A stretch of 40,819 nucleotides of DNA. Origin: Brevibacterium sp. XM4083. Lineage in GTDB: Bacteria; Actinomycetota; Actinomycetes; Actinomycetales; Brevibacteriaceae. This document shows, one piece after another, positions 7,960-15,785 of the stretch. The stretch spans positions 204,241 to 245,059 of the forward strand of contig NZ_VFYR02000006.1 of the NCBI RefSeq assembly GCF_006489205.2. Reading direction: 5' to 3'. Under the pieces are notes generated by a model. That model did not search any database and was not told the origin of the DNA. It worked only from the letters and a program-made list of their open reading frames with translations. The translations under genes and the position numbers were made by a program. Positions within the stretch are counted from its first letter, which is position 1. Each line of letters starts with the position of its first letter.

Positions 7960-9153
7960 GTGCGCAACGAGACAACAGGGCAGGCGACCGTCGAGCCGGT
8001 GATGCTCGACCGCAGGAGCGTGTGGCAGCTCACCGGTGCGGGGCTGACGCTCATCGGGGTTTGTTACGGGCTGGGCCGCTTCGCGTATGGCCTGTTCGTG
8101 CCGGTGTTCCGTGAGGAGTTCACGCTCACCCCGGCCGTGGCCGGAACGGTCGCCTCCGGCGCATACATCGCCTACTGCATCGCCATCATCTTCGCCACAC
8201 TTCTCACCCCGCGGCTCGGCGGTCAGGCCGTCGCGGTCTCTGCTGGGTGCATCGCAGCTGTCGGGACGCTGACGGTCGCTCTTGCTCCGAACGCGATCGT
8301 GCTCGCAGCCGGGGTGCTCGTGGCGGGCGCAAGCACCGGAGTCGCCTCACCGCCCCTCGCATACGCCGTCGCACGCCATGTCCCCGAGGCGCGTCGGGAT
8401 CGTGTGCAGACGGTGATCAACGCCGGAACCGGCGTCGGCGTGGCGGTCGCCGGGCCGGTCGCGTTACTCACCCACGAGCACTGGCGGCTCGCCTGGGTCG
8501 CGTTCGCAGTGCTCTGTACGCTCGTGACGGTATGGAACCTCCGCATGGTTCCCGGACGGACGCGGGGCGAACCGAGAGAGGCGGCATCGGCGTTTCTGCC
8601 CCGGCCGCTGTTTCCCGTGGGCAGTGTCCGGCTGATGGGCGGTGCGCTCCTCATGGGCATCTCCAGTGCCGCGGTGTGGACGTTCGGGCGGGACCTCCTC
8701 GTGACAGAGGGAGAGATGAGCGAACCGGCGTCCATGATCGGCTGGATCATCCTCGGCACGTTCGGCATCCTCGGCGCTGGCGCGGGCGACCTCGCTCGTG
8801 TCGTGGGCATCCGCGCGGGGTGGCTGGCGACAATGATCCTGCTCGGAGCCTCGACCGCTCTCCTGGCCTTGCTGCCCGGCAACGTCCTCGGCGCCTGGAC
8901 CGCGCTCGCGATCTTCGGCGCCTCCTACATCGTGCTCACCGGACTGATGCTGGTCTGGACGCTGCTCGTATACGCGCAGACACCGGCCGCCGGGGTCGGA
9001 CTGTCGTTCCTCACCGTCGCCCTCGGACAAGCAGTCGCCGCACCCGCTATCGGCGCACTCAGCGAACTGACGGGCGCGCCGGGAGCGTTCATCGCGATGC
9101 TGCCACTTGCGATCGTGGGCGGACTCTGCCGACCCGCTCCTATGGGGGCGTAG
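7960..9153 (+). CDS. MFS transporter, YbfB/YjiJ type
   Basis: The 397-residue protein has about 12 hydrophobic helices. The segment GVCYGLGRFAYGLFVPVFREEF at residues 27-48 is typical of the YbfB/YjiJ branch of the major facilitator superfamily. It is probably a proton-driven exporter of small molecules in the cytoplasmic membrane; the substrate is unknown. The GTG start at 7960 has only a weak GGA site. It is divergent from, and presumably controlled by, the adjacent TetR protein. Together they form a cargo cassette between the VirB4-like gene and the coupling-protein gene of the ICE. Confidence 0.85.
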   Translation: MRNETTGQATVEPVMLDRRSVWQLTGAGLTLIGVCYGLGRFAYGLFVPVFREEFTLTPAVAGTVASGAYIAYCIAIIFATLLTPRLGGQAVAVSAGCIAAVGTLTVALAPNAIVLAAGVLVAGASTGVASPPLAYAVARHVPEARRDRVQTVINAGTGVGVAVAGPVALLTHEHWRLAWVAFAVLCTLVTVWNLRMVPGRTRGEPREAASAFLPRPLFPVGSVRLMGGALLMGISSAAVWTFGRDLLVTEGEMSEPASMIGWIILGTFGILGAGAGDLARVVGIRAGWLATMILLGASTALLALLPGNVLGAWTALAIFGASYIVLTGLMLVWTLLVYAQTPAAGVGLSFLTVALGQAVAAPAIGALSELTGAPGAFIAMLPLAIVGGLCRPAPMGA

Positions 9154-9560
9154 ACATAAGCCAGAACCGACGGACAGAACTGCAGAAGCATCGGCCCGGC
9201 GGACACTGTGGCAAATCGGCTTGCCCATCCTCCGGACGTTGAGAATCCAGAAACCCACCAACGGATCAGATTTCAGGCGGCAAAGAAATCCACAGCATGC
9301 GTACCCAGTTCGAGGCGGTCTCGTTCCGCATGTTCAAAGTTCCTGCTTATATGCCACGGTTGCCCGCAAAGTGTCTAAGAATCGTAAACAAAATCCGAGA
9401 TTCCTAGGAACGTGTCTCCCCAGTGCTACGGCTGGATATTCGCACTTAGAACGCATGGAAGCAACTCAAATAGATGCGGTTCTAGAGACATAAACACTCA
9501 TGTTCCCTGGATTATTGAAGGTTCTCCGTCGAACGTGAGCATCCATCGCGGGCATCGGCA
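9154..9560. other. Gene-free, AT-richer spacer after the efflux cassette
   Basis: These ~400 bases are visibly richer in A and T than their neighbours, and no frame has a convincing ribosome site or recognisable protein. They contain TCCGCATGTTC at 9325-9335, an 11-base match to 7158-7168 on the other side of the TetR-MFS cassette. The stretch may be a scar of insertion. Confidence 0.5.
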
Positions 9561-10235
9561 TCAGAACAGCGTCGCCTCGTCCGACGCCGGCTCGCTGGCC
9601 TTCCTCGTGGGGGCGGGGTGGATGGCGTCGCTGAGTTCGTCGGAAGCGGCAACCATCTCCGCGATCAGCTCGGCGTCACCCTCGCGGTCGGGGTCGAGCC
9701 AGTCGTCGTGGAGCTCACGCGGGAGGATCAGCGGCATCCGCGGATGCACGCGTGCCGCCTCCGCGACCGCGTCCCGTGTGACGAGCGAATAGGTCAGCAG
9801 ATCGCCGCCATCATCGTGCTGTTCGGCGGTGGTTGTGATCGCGGCGATCCCGAACGCTTCCCCGTCGAGGGCGAAGCTCGTGCCCTTCTCGACGTACCAG
9901 GTCGCCGGCGCGATCGCGCGATGCTGGAACGGTGCCCGCCACTTCGACATCAGCGCATCCGAGCGGGAGTTGAACGCCGAGAACTTCGCTGGTCTCCCGC
10001 CCAAGTGCAACCACCACCAGGCGAAGTCCATCCGCCGGCCGGTCTCGGTCTCAGTGATCAGCGGGTTGAGGTTGCGGGCGTTCTTCCCGGTGATGCGGGC
10101 CGTGTGCTTCTGCTCGCGCATCCACTCGACCAGACGAGCCTGGTTCTCCCGCTCGTCCAACGGCGGCAGATCGAAAGCCGGCTCCTCACCCTCTACCGGG
10201 TAGGGGCCTCCGCCCAGACCGTAACTCGCACACAC
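9561..10235 (-). CDS. SOS response-associated peptidase (SRAP, YedK/HMCES-like)
   Basis: The start is placed at GTG 10235 because SRAP proteins need Cys at position 2, and here the sequence becomes M-C-A-S-Y-G-L. This gives 224 residues, the usual family size; the open frame extends further upstream without support. The other catalytic positions can be matched: Asn in FNSRSDAL (~89), Glu in WYVEKG (~116) and His in VHPRMPLIL (~164). The family forms a thiazolidine crosslink with abasic sites in single-stranded DNA and protects them. It lies opposite the operon encoding the coupling protein and SSB, suggesting protection of transferred single strands; that role is inference. Confidence 0.85.
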   Translation of the reverse strand: MCASYGLGGGPYPVEGEEPAFDLPPLDERENQARLVEWMREQKHTARITGKNARNLNPLITETETGRRMDFAWWWLHLGGRPAKFSAFNSRSDALMSKWRAPFQHRAIAPATWYVEKGTSFALDGEAFGIAAITTTAEQHDDGGDLLTYSLVTRDAVAEAARVHPRMPLILPRELHDDWLDPDREGDAELIAEMVAASDELSDAIHPAPTRKASEPASDEATLF

Positions 10236-10261
10236 AGCCCAGCATAAGCCGGTTCCCGCCA

Positions 10262-10285
10262 GTTGCGGGATCTCGACCCCGCAAC
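10262..10285. promoter_or_regulatory. Inverted repeat between divergent SRAP and transfer genes
   Basis: GTTGCGGG (10262-10269) and CCCGCAAC (10278-10285) form a perfect 8-bp dyad with an 8-base spacer in the divergent intergenic region. A second matching pair, AGTTGC at 10261 and GCAACT at 10289, overlaps it. It is a candidate operator for one or both genes. Confidence 0.4.
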
Positions 10286-10313
10286 AAGGCAACTGTAGGC
10301 GCACCTGGCGGCC

Positions 10314-10889
10314 ATGAGCACACATCAGCGACGCCGCCACGCCACACCCACCCCCGACAACGCCCAGGCTTCCGGAGCGAACGATGCCAGTGCAGGCGGG
10401 ATGCCGGTGGTTCTGCCATTGCTGGTCGTCACCGTCACCGAGACCGGCACCCTCGACGTCACCCTCGACGGCGAAGCCTTCCCGGCACCCGAAGACGCGC
10501 CGCCGTGGTCACGGGCGTCGTTCGGACGGCTGCTCGATGCGGCCACACGAGAACGCGTGATCTCCGTCCGGGTCGAGGTGCACGAGACCGACGGCACGAG
10601 CTTCACCGACCTCATCCCCGCCAAACCCCGCCGCACACCACCCGCCGCACCCGAACCCGCACCGGAGACGGACGACGAGTCGGCCATGCCGGGGCTCATC
10701 GAGGTCGCCGCTGGCGGGTTCGTCGCCGGCGAGGACATCGATGCCTGCCTGGTCCTGGCCTCCACCGCCGCGACCGGCGACGGGACCGCCCGTGTCCTCT
10801 TTGACCCCGCGAACCTCCCGACCGGTACGGGGATGGTGCTCCTTGTCGGGCGGATCTCTGGCCACGTTCACGCGCAGGATGTCTCGTGA
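10314..10889 (+). CDS. Hypothetical protein of the transfer region
   Basis: No family is recognised for this 191-residue protein. The first ~30 residues are polar. Residues 33-105 look like a beta-rich domain, a Pro/Glu-rich linker follows (~105-130), and a second small alpha/beta segment reads IEVAAGGFVAGEDIDACLVLAS. There is no signal peptide or membrane helix. Its stop overlaps the GTG start of the coupling-protein gene (GTGA), so it is probably translated together with it. The start is uncertain, since no good ribosome site precedes ATG 10314, and the internal ATG at about 10400 is an alternative. Confidence 0.6.
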   Translation: MSTHQRRRHATPTPDNAQASGANDASAGGMPVVLPLLVVTVTETGTLDVTLDGEAFPAPEDAPPWSRASFGRLLDAATRERVISVRVEVHETDGTSFTDLIPAKPRRTPPAAPEPAPETDDESAMPGLIEVAAGGFVAGEDIDACLVLASTAATGDGTARVLFDPANLPTGTGMVLLVGRISGHVHAQDVS

Positions 10890-12667
10890 GCTCCGGGGAG
10901 AGCCGGCAGACCGGCAGCTTCGGAGATGAGCTGACCAATGTCGCGATGATCGCCCTGATCGGCCTGTTCGGGATCGCCCTCATCCTCCGCGCAGCCGGCT
11001 CCATCGCCGCCTTCGTCACCGGCAGTCGGCAGCCTGCGGCCGGTCCTGCTTCGGGGATCGGGGTGCTCTTCCACGCCGGCGACCCTGGGGAGGCGCTCGA
11101 TGCGCCCGAGCTGAGTCCGCTCGCGTACTGGATCGTCGCCGGCCTCCTCCTGGCCGGCCTCGCCATCGGCGGTGTCTGGGTGTGGATGCTGCTGCGGCGT
11201 CACGCGCACAAGATCGAGACCGACCCGCACACCGCCGCCGGCGCCGCGACCCGCCACGAAGTCACGACGACGGCCTCCGCGTCTGCGTTGCTCAAACGCG
11301 CCGAGAGCCTGCGCCCGTCATTGGAGAAGCCGGCGGCCTCCGATGTCGGGTACCGGATCGGGACCTGCCGGGGGCGGGAAGTCTGGGCCTCGGTGGAGGA
11401 CTCGATCCTCTTGATCGGCCCACCGCGCTCCGGCAAAGGCTTGCATGTCGTGATACCGGCGATCCTCGACGCGCCCGGCGCGGTGATCGCGACCTCCACC
11501 CGCCCCGACAACCTCACCGCCACCCTCCGCGCCCGCAAGCGCACCGGCCCGGTCGCGGTCTTCGACCCTCAGCATCTGGCCGAAGGCATCCCGGCCGGGA
11601 TGCGCTGGTCACCGGTGCGCGGCTGCGAGGACCCGCTCACCGCGATGATCCGCGCGACCGGACTCGCCTCCGCGACCGGGCTCTCGGCCGGTGGGGTGGA
11701 GTCCGGCGGGTTCTGGGAAGGCAAGACCAGATCTGCCCTCCAAACGCTGCTGCATGCGGCCGCATTGGATCACCGTCCGGCGTCTGAGCTGTTCCGGTGG
11801 ACGCTCGATCCCACCGCCGCCCACGATGCCGTCGCGATCCTCACCAACCATGCCGATGCCGCCGAAGGCTGGGCGGACTCGCTGGAGTCGATGATCGACG
11901 CCGACCCCCGCACCCGCGACTCCATCTGGCAAGGCGTCTCCCTCGCCCTCGGGGCACTGGCCGACCCCCGCGTCCTCGACGCCGTCTCCCCGAGGGACGG
12001 GGAGGGGTTTGATCCGGAAGCGTTCATCCGCGACCGCGGCACCCTCTACCTCCTCGCCACCGGCGCCGGTGCCGGCGCCTCGGCCGCACTGGTCGCGGCG
12101 TTCGTCGAGGACCTCGTCGAGACCGCCCGCCGCATGGCCGCACGCTCACCGGGTGCCCGGCTCGATCCACCGCTGCTGTTGGCGCTGGATGAGATCGGGA
12201 ACTTGGCACCTCTGCCGTCGTTGCCGACGCTCATGGCCGAAGGCGGCGGCACGGGGATCACGACGATGCCCGTGTTGCAGTCGCTGGCGCAGGCGCGAGA
12301 GAGGTGGTCGGAGAACCAGGCATCGGCGATCTGGGATGCCTCCATCGTGAAGATCATCCTCGGCGGCGCCTCGAACTCCAAAGACCTCCAAGACTTGAGC
12401 ACTCTGATCGGTGAGCGGGATGAGTACACCGACTCGATCACGCTTGGCGATCACGGCACCCGCTCCAACCAGCGCTCGGTGCGCAGGATCGCGATCTTCC
12501 CACCCGACCGGCTGCGGCGTCTGCCGTTCGGCACCGCCGTCACCCTGCTCCGCGCGGCGCCGCCGATCGTCACCGACCTGCGGGCCTGGCCGGCCCGTGC
12601 CGATGCCGCCCAGTTGAAGACCGACCGCGCTGAGATCGAGGGCCTCCTCGAACGCGGCAACCAATAG
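10886..12667 (+). CDS. Type IV coupling protein (VirD4/TraG family)
   Basis: The protein has 593 residues. Two membrane helices occur at about 18-46 and 80-104, followed by a cytosolic ATPase. Walker A is GPPRSGKG (178-185) and Walker B is LLLALDEIGNL (acidic pair near 435-436), followed by the TraG-type motif region with GIT-T-PVLQSLAQ. The family is a hexameric DNA pump that hands the relaxase-bound strand to the secretion channel. Its position after a small hypothetical gene and before ssb fits the transfer operon. The GTG start at 10886 overlaps the previous stop. Confidence 0.9.
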   Translation: MSSGESRQTGSFGDELTNVAMIALIGLFGIALILRAAGSIAAFVTGSRQPAAGPASGIGVLFHAGDPGEALDAPELSPLAYWIVAGLLLAGLAIGGVWVWMLLRRHAHKIETDPHTAAGAATRHEVTTTASASALLKRAESLRPSLEKPAASDVGYRIGTCRGREVWASVEDSILLIGPPRSGKGLHVVIPAILDAPGAVIATSTRPDNLTATLRARKRTGPVAVFDPQHLAEGIPAGMRWSPVRGCEDPLTAMIRATGLASATGLSAGGVESGGFWEGKTRSALQTLLHAAALDHRPASELFRWTLDPTAAHDAVAILTNHADAAEGWADSLESMIDADPRTRDSIWQGVSLALGALADPRVLDAVSPRDGEGFDPEAFIRDRGTLYLLATGAGAGASAALVAAFVEDLVETARRMAARSPGARLDPPLLLALDEIGNLAPLPSLPTLMAEGGGTGITTMPVLQSLAQARERWSENQASAIWDASIVKIILGGASNSKDLQDLSTLIGERDEYTDSITLGDHGTRSNQRSVRRIAIFPPDRLRRLPFGTAVTLLRAAPPIVTDLRAWPARADAAQLKTDRAEIEGLLERGNQ

Positions 12668-12754
12668 ACCGACCTGCTGACAGGCGGGGGTGCACCTGGC
12701 TGACCCACGCCGGCATCCCGCCCGGCGCGGTGAGGCAGAACAGGAGCATCCGTC

Positions 12755-13249
12755 ATGTCGATCAACGCACGCCCCTCAGTCCGGGGATTCATCGCCTCCG
12801 AACCCGAGCAGCTCGAAACGGTCAACGGCAACCCGTACGTCAAGGTCCGGTTCGGGCAGGAGCGCAAGCAGCGCCAGGAAGACGGCACCTTCACCGATCT
12901 CGGGAAGACGTTCTCCACGCTCATCGCCTACAACGACAACATCGAGCGCATCCAGAACAACTACGTACCCGGCGATCGGTTCATCGCCCAGGGCAAGGTC
13001 AAGACGTTCACGAACGAGGAGACCGGACACGAAGGCGAGGTGTTCGTCGCCTCCGGCATCGGCCACGACACCGCCTACACCCGCTACGACGTCGACCGCA
13101 GCCCCCGCCGGGGCGCTCCCGACCGCGAAGCCCCCGCCACTGCCGCCGGGCAGACCGCCGAGCGCTCAGCACCCGAGGCGAGCCATCCACCGGTGTTCCG
13201 GTCGCCTGAACCGCAGCCCGAACGCACGTCGCCGGCGATGGGCATGTGA
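12755..13249 (+). CDS. ssb: ICE-encoded single-stranded DNA-binding protein
   Basis: The protein has 164 residues with an AGGAG site before ATG 12755. Residues 1-115 fit an SSB OB-fold (VRGFIASEPE, YVKVRFGQERKQ, GDRFIAQGKVKTFTNEETG). The C-terminal ~45 residues are Pro/Ala/Arg-rich and end in PAMGM. They lack the acidic DDDIPF-type tip that chromosomal SSBs use to recruit partners. It probably coats the transferred strand of the ICE. The OB-fold is divergent from chromosomal SSB, so the symbol denotes the family rather than an orthologue. Confidence 0.8.
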   Translation: MSINARPSVRGFIASEPEQLETVNGNPYVKVRFGQERKQRQEDGTFTDLGKTFSTLIAYNDNIERIQNNYVPGDRFIAQGKVKTFTNEETGHEGEVFVASGIGHDTAYTRYDVDRSPRRGAPDREAPATAAGQTAERSAPEASHPPVFRSPEPQPERTSPAMGM

Positions 13250-13260
13250 GAGGAGCGATC

Positions 13261-13905
13261 ATGAGCGACCCGAACAACGACCACCTGGGCACCGGCGACG
13301 AGGTCCAGCCGGACCTCGATACGGACATCGACCTCGACGCCGAACCGGCCGAAGCCACCGCCGACGACGATGCCGACGGCGACGCGCCGGGTGGTGGGTA
13401 TGAGGAGGACGTGCCGGCGCCGCCGGGGCCGGTGAACTGGTATCTGCTTCGCGCCGATGAGCTGGAAGCGGAATGGTACGAGCTCAACCGGTGGGTCGAG
13501 CGACTGCGCCGCACCTACGGGCTGCCGGCGAGCGTGATCCCACCGATGTGGCACCGCCACGACGAACTCGTCTGGGAACTCTCCGCCCTGCACGTGCACT
13601 GGCTGTGTGCCTACCACCCCGAACAAGACGGCTCTGCACCATTTGGATGGCACCGGGATTTCGCCGATGCCCGCAATCGTCTACGCGACTGGGTCGCTGC
13701 CTCCGGTACCCGTCTGGATCGCGACCGGCCGACTCGGCAGACGACATGGCCCGGTGAGGACCCGGCCGACCCTGTCGAGGACGTGTTCGTTGCCGACCGC
13801 GACAAGGACTTCGTGGACTACGTCACCGCGCAGGTCGCCGAACGCCGTGCCGCCGAAGACGCCTTCTACGCCGGTGCCAACCCGGAGACGGGAGAGATCC
13901 GGTGA
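13261..13905 (+). CDS. DUF4913 domain protein
   Basis: This 214-residue protein starts at ATG 13261, 6 bases after GAGAGGAG; an overlapping GTG at 13246 would add five residues. Residues 1-55 are acidic and disordered. Residues ~58-150 contain the Trp-rich pattern typical of DUF4913 (WYLLRADELEAEWYELNRW, PPMWHRHDELVWELSALHVHW). DUF4913 proteins are common in actinobacterial plasmids and ICEs, but their function is unknown. The gene follows ssb and overlaps the next small gene by GTGA. Confidence 0.75.
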   Translation: MSDPNNDHLGTGDEVQPDLDTDIDLDAEPAEATADDDADGDAPGGGYEEDVPAPPGPVNWYLLRADELEAEWYELNRWVERLRRTYGLPASVIPPMWHRHDELVWELSALHVHWLCAYHPEQDGSAPFGWHRDFADARNRLRDWVAASGTRLDRDRPTRQTTWPGEDPADPVEDVFVADRDKDFVDYVTAQVAERRAAEDAFYAGANPETGEIR

Positions 13906-14102
13906 ACGCCACAACCGAGTTACCGTCCACAGACGAGATTGCCGCGGTGGTCCCGGAGACGGCATATCCGGCGTTCACAGCTGGGTGGTGCGCCGGAGTG
14001 ACCCGGCGCACCACCCAGCCCGCTTCGCAGGATGTGATCGAGGAGGTCGCGGCGATGCTCGACGCGGCGAGCATCGCAGACGCCCTCACCCGACCGGAGT
14101 GA
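13902..14102 (+). CDS. Small hypothetical protein
   Basis: The 66-residue product starts at GTG 13902, overlapping the stop of the DUF4913 gene (GTGA), which is the main evidence that it is translated. It is mostly helical and polar with a short WCAGVTRRT segment. No family is recognised. Its end overlaps the convergent recombinase gene by 17 bases. Confidence 0.5.
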   Translation: MNATTELPSTDEIAAVVPETAYPAFTAGWCAGVTRRTTQPASQDVIEEVAAMLDAASIADALTRPE

Positions 14103-15729
14103 TCACCAGTCGCTGCTCAGTGGGTGCCCGACCCGGCAGCGCATCGATCCGGTAGATCAGGCGCCGCAGGTACGCACGCTTCTCCTTGATCGTGCGGTTC
14201 GCCCACGACTCAATCAGCATCGGCCCGTCCTCGATGGGGAACTCATCCAGTTCCATCGCATCCAACCTCCGTTGCAATGCATCCACACGCTGTTGCGCGG
14301 CGTCGATCAGCGACAGCAGCACTGTGACCATAGCGCCGCGGTACTCGCCAGTGCCCTGCTTGGACAACAGTGCATCACGCTCGGCTTTCGCCTCTTCGAG
14401 CTGGCCGACGACTTCGCTGACCCCGACATCCGCACGAGTGGCACGTCGAAGTGCACGTGCCTTCGCCAGGGCGTCATCGTTGATCTGCGAGAAGAACCAG
14501 CCCAGCACATACGCTTCACCTTTGGTGGAGTCGATCGTGCATCCGCCGGAGCAGTTGCCTGGCCCGCGCTTCTTGTTCGCCATGCACCGGTAGGCGAACG
14601 CGTCGTGGCGTTCTCCGGCGGCGTTCGTGCGGAACTTCTGATGCCCGTACAGGCGCTCGCCGCACTGACAGAACACCAAGCCCGTCAGCAACCACTGGTG
14701 CGACCCCCACGGTCGGCGTGTCTTCGATGTCTTCGCCTGCTCCAACAGCCGTCGCACCCGCAGCCAGGTGGCTCGGTCGCAGACGGGCTCCTGGGAGATC
14801 ACCGGCTCACCGGTCGCATCGCGGGCAATGTAGTCGAGCAAGTCGATCTTCACGCCACGCTGATGGTCCGGAACTTGGCGCATTCGGTAACCCGCCATCC
14901 GGGGAGAGACCAGCGAACGATAGACCGTCGCCTCGTAGACGTACGCGCCCTGTGCCGTGGTGATCCCGTACTGATCGGACCAGTACCCGGCAATCTGAGC
15001 GAGGCTCTTTCCTGCCAAGACCATGTCCACGGCGTCCTTCAACGCCCGGTGCTCCACCGGATGCGGTATCAGCCGCACGCCCGTGCGCCCGAACTCGTCC
15101 GTGATCCGCGGTCCGGCCATCCAGCCCAGTGGCACCGTGCCACCGTGATGAAAACCAGCCTCGGCCAGGTGACGCTTCGAGGCCAGCTGCCGTTCACTCA
15201 TCGAGTCCGTCTCGACCTCGGCAAGAAGGGCTTTGATGCCGGTGACGAGCTTCGCTCCGGCGGTTGCCGTGTTCAGTTCGTCGGCGCTGTCCTGGTGCGA
15301 GACGAGATACACCCCACTCTGCTGGCAGGTGCCGATCCACTCGATGCACTGCGACGCGATCCGGTTCGTGCGATCAAGCTTCCAGAACGCGACCGCAGGA
15401 ACCCGTGCGGCCTTGATGTCCTGGTTCAACTGGCGCCACCCCTTCCGCGTGCGCTCCGCTGACGAGCTGGCCGAGTCGTTATCGATGTACTCACCCATGA
15501 TCGTCCAGCCGCCCTCCAGGGCGAGCTTCCGAGCCAGGTCGATCCGCTGACGCTCGATCGCGTCCGCCTTGTCCTTGTGATACTTCGACAGCCGCAGGTA
15601 CAGATAGATCGGCTTCGTGCCCTCCGCTGGTACCTCCGGCCCAGTCCTCGCGAACGCGGGGTAGACCACGCTCCGCGTTGACCGAGCGGGCCGTGCGTTG
15701 CTTCCTGGTTTCTTGCCTGTGGCACTCAT
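14086..15729 (-). CDS. Large serine recombinase (ICE integrase)
   Basis: The 547-residue protein begins at ATG 15729, six bases after AAGGAGG. The resolvase-type catalytic domain (~40-190) contains YLRLSK with the nucleophile Ser at about 48, the downstream FWKLDRTNR motif and further conserved Arg residues. A recombinase domain (~200-320), a zinc-ribbon region (CQCGERLYG then C...C near CMANKK and GNCSGGC) and a coiled-coil segment (~420-470) follow. This is the layout of phage/ICE integrases that cut attP and attB unidirectionally. It lies at the ICE end, about 40 bases from broken comM, so it is the likely agent of integration there. No separate excision factor is visible. Confidence 0.93.
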   Translation of the reverse strand: MSATGKKPGSNARPARSTRSVVYPAFARTGPEVPAEGTKPIYLYLRLSKYHKDKADAIERQRIDLARKLALEGGWTIMGEYIDNDSASSSAERTRKGWRQLNQDIKAARVPAVAFWKLDRTNRIASQCIEWIGTCQQSGVYLVSHQDSADELNTATAGAKLVTGIKALLAEVETDSMSERQLASKRHLAEAGFHHGGTVPLGWMAGPRITDEFGRTGVRLIPHPVEHRALKDAVDMVLAGKSLAQIAGYWSDQYGITTAQGAYVYEATVYRSLVSPRMAGYRMRQVPDHQRGVKIDLLDYIARDATGEPVISQEPVCDRATWLRVRRLLEQAKTSKTRRPWGSHQWLLTGLVFCQCGERLYGHQKFRTNAAGERHDAFAYRCMANKKRGPGNCSGGCTIDSTKGEAYVLGWFFSQINDDALAKARALRRATRADVGVSEVVGQLEEAKAERDALLSKQGTGEYRGAMVTVLLSLIDAAQQRVDALQRRLDAMELDEFPIEDGPMLIESWANRTIKEKRAYLRRLIYRIDALPGRAPTEQRLVITPVG

Positions 15730-15734
15730 CAGTG

Positions 15735-15754
15735 ACCTCCTTGGCTAAGGAGGT
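15735..15754 (-). promoter_or_regulatory. Hairpin sequestering the recombinase ribosome-binding site
   Basis: On the minus strand ACCTCCTT (15754-15747), a 4-base AGCC loop and AAGGAGGT (15742-15735) form a perfect 8-bp stem. The right arm is the Shine-Dalgarno of the recombinase (6 bases from GGAGG to ATG), so the left arm is an exact anti-Shine-Dalgarno. In this integrated state the truncated comM frame is read straight through the hairpin. Confidence 0.7.
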
Positions 15755-15759
15755 GTGCT

Positions 15760-15785
15760 TTCCATTGCGTGCCTCGTCCATGAAG
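15760..15785. other. Attachment-site junction (ICE/comM)
   Basis: Reading minus, ComM similarity runs through FMDEA and stops at codon 354 (15772-15770), where the sequence becomes element-specific. The hybrid att site must therefore lie around here. The crossover dinucleotide cannot be fixed without the other end or an empty site. Confidence 0.6.

Larger units (their letters stand above)
1..15771. mobile_element. Integrative and conjugative element, one end (partial)
   Basis: The block contains type IV secretion/conjugation functions (VirB4-like ATPase, VirD4-like coupling protein, TrbL-like and SCO6880-type membrane proteins, cell-wall hydrolase, SSB) and ends with a large serine recombinase. 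That gene starts about 40 bases from the point where chromosomal comM is interrupted. The left end lies outside the window, so the total size, relaxase and second attachment site cannot be seen. The serine recombinase and inferred single-stranded transfer argue for an ICE rather than an FtsK/TraB-type actinobacterial AICE. The right boundary is inferred from loss of ComM similarity after codon 354. Confidence 0.85.

Noticed and set aside
9107..9792. Two plus-strand frames (~126-128 codons) over the MFS end, spacer and SRAP gene
   Set aside because: They begin inside the MFS gene or run antisense to SRAP, lack ribosome sites and give no family-like sequence.
15491..15769. Extension of the comM frame past the ICE junction
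   Set aside because: The ~93 codons lie in another frame of the recombinase gene; they show only where comM translation would end and are not a real domain.
15760..15785. tRNA gene as the ICE attachment site
   Set aside because: No tRNA is present at the junction; the flanking chromosome encodes ComM.
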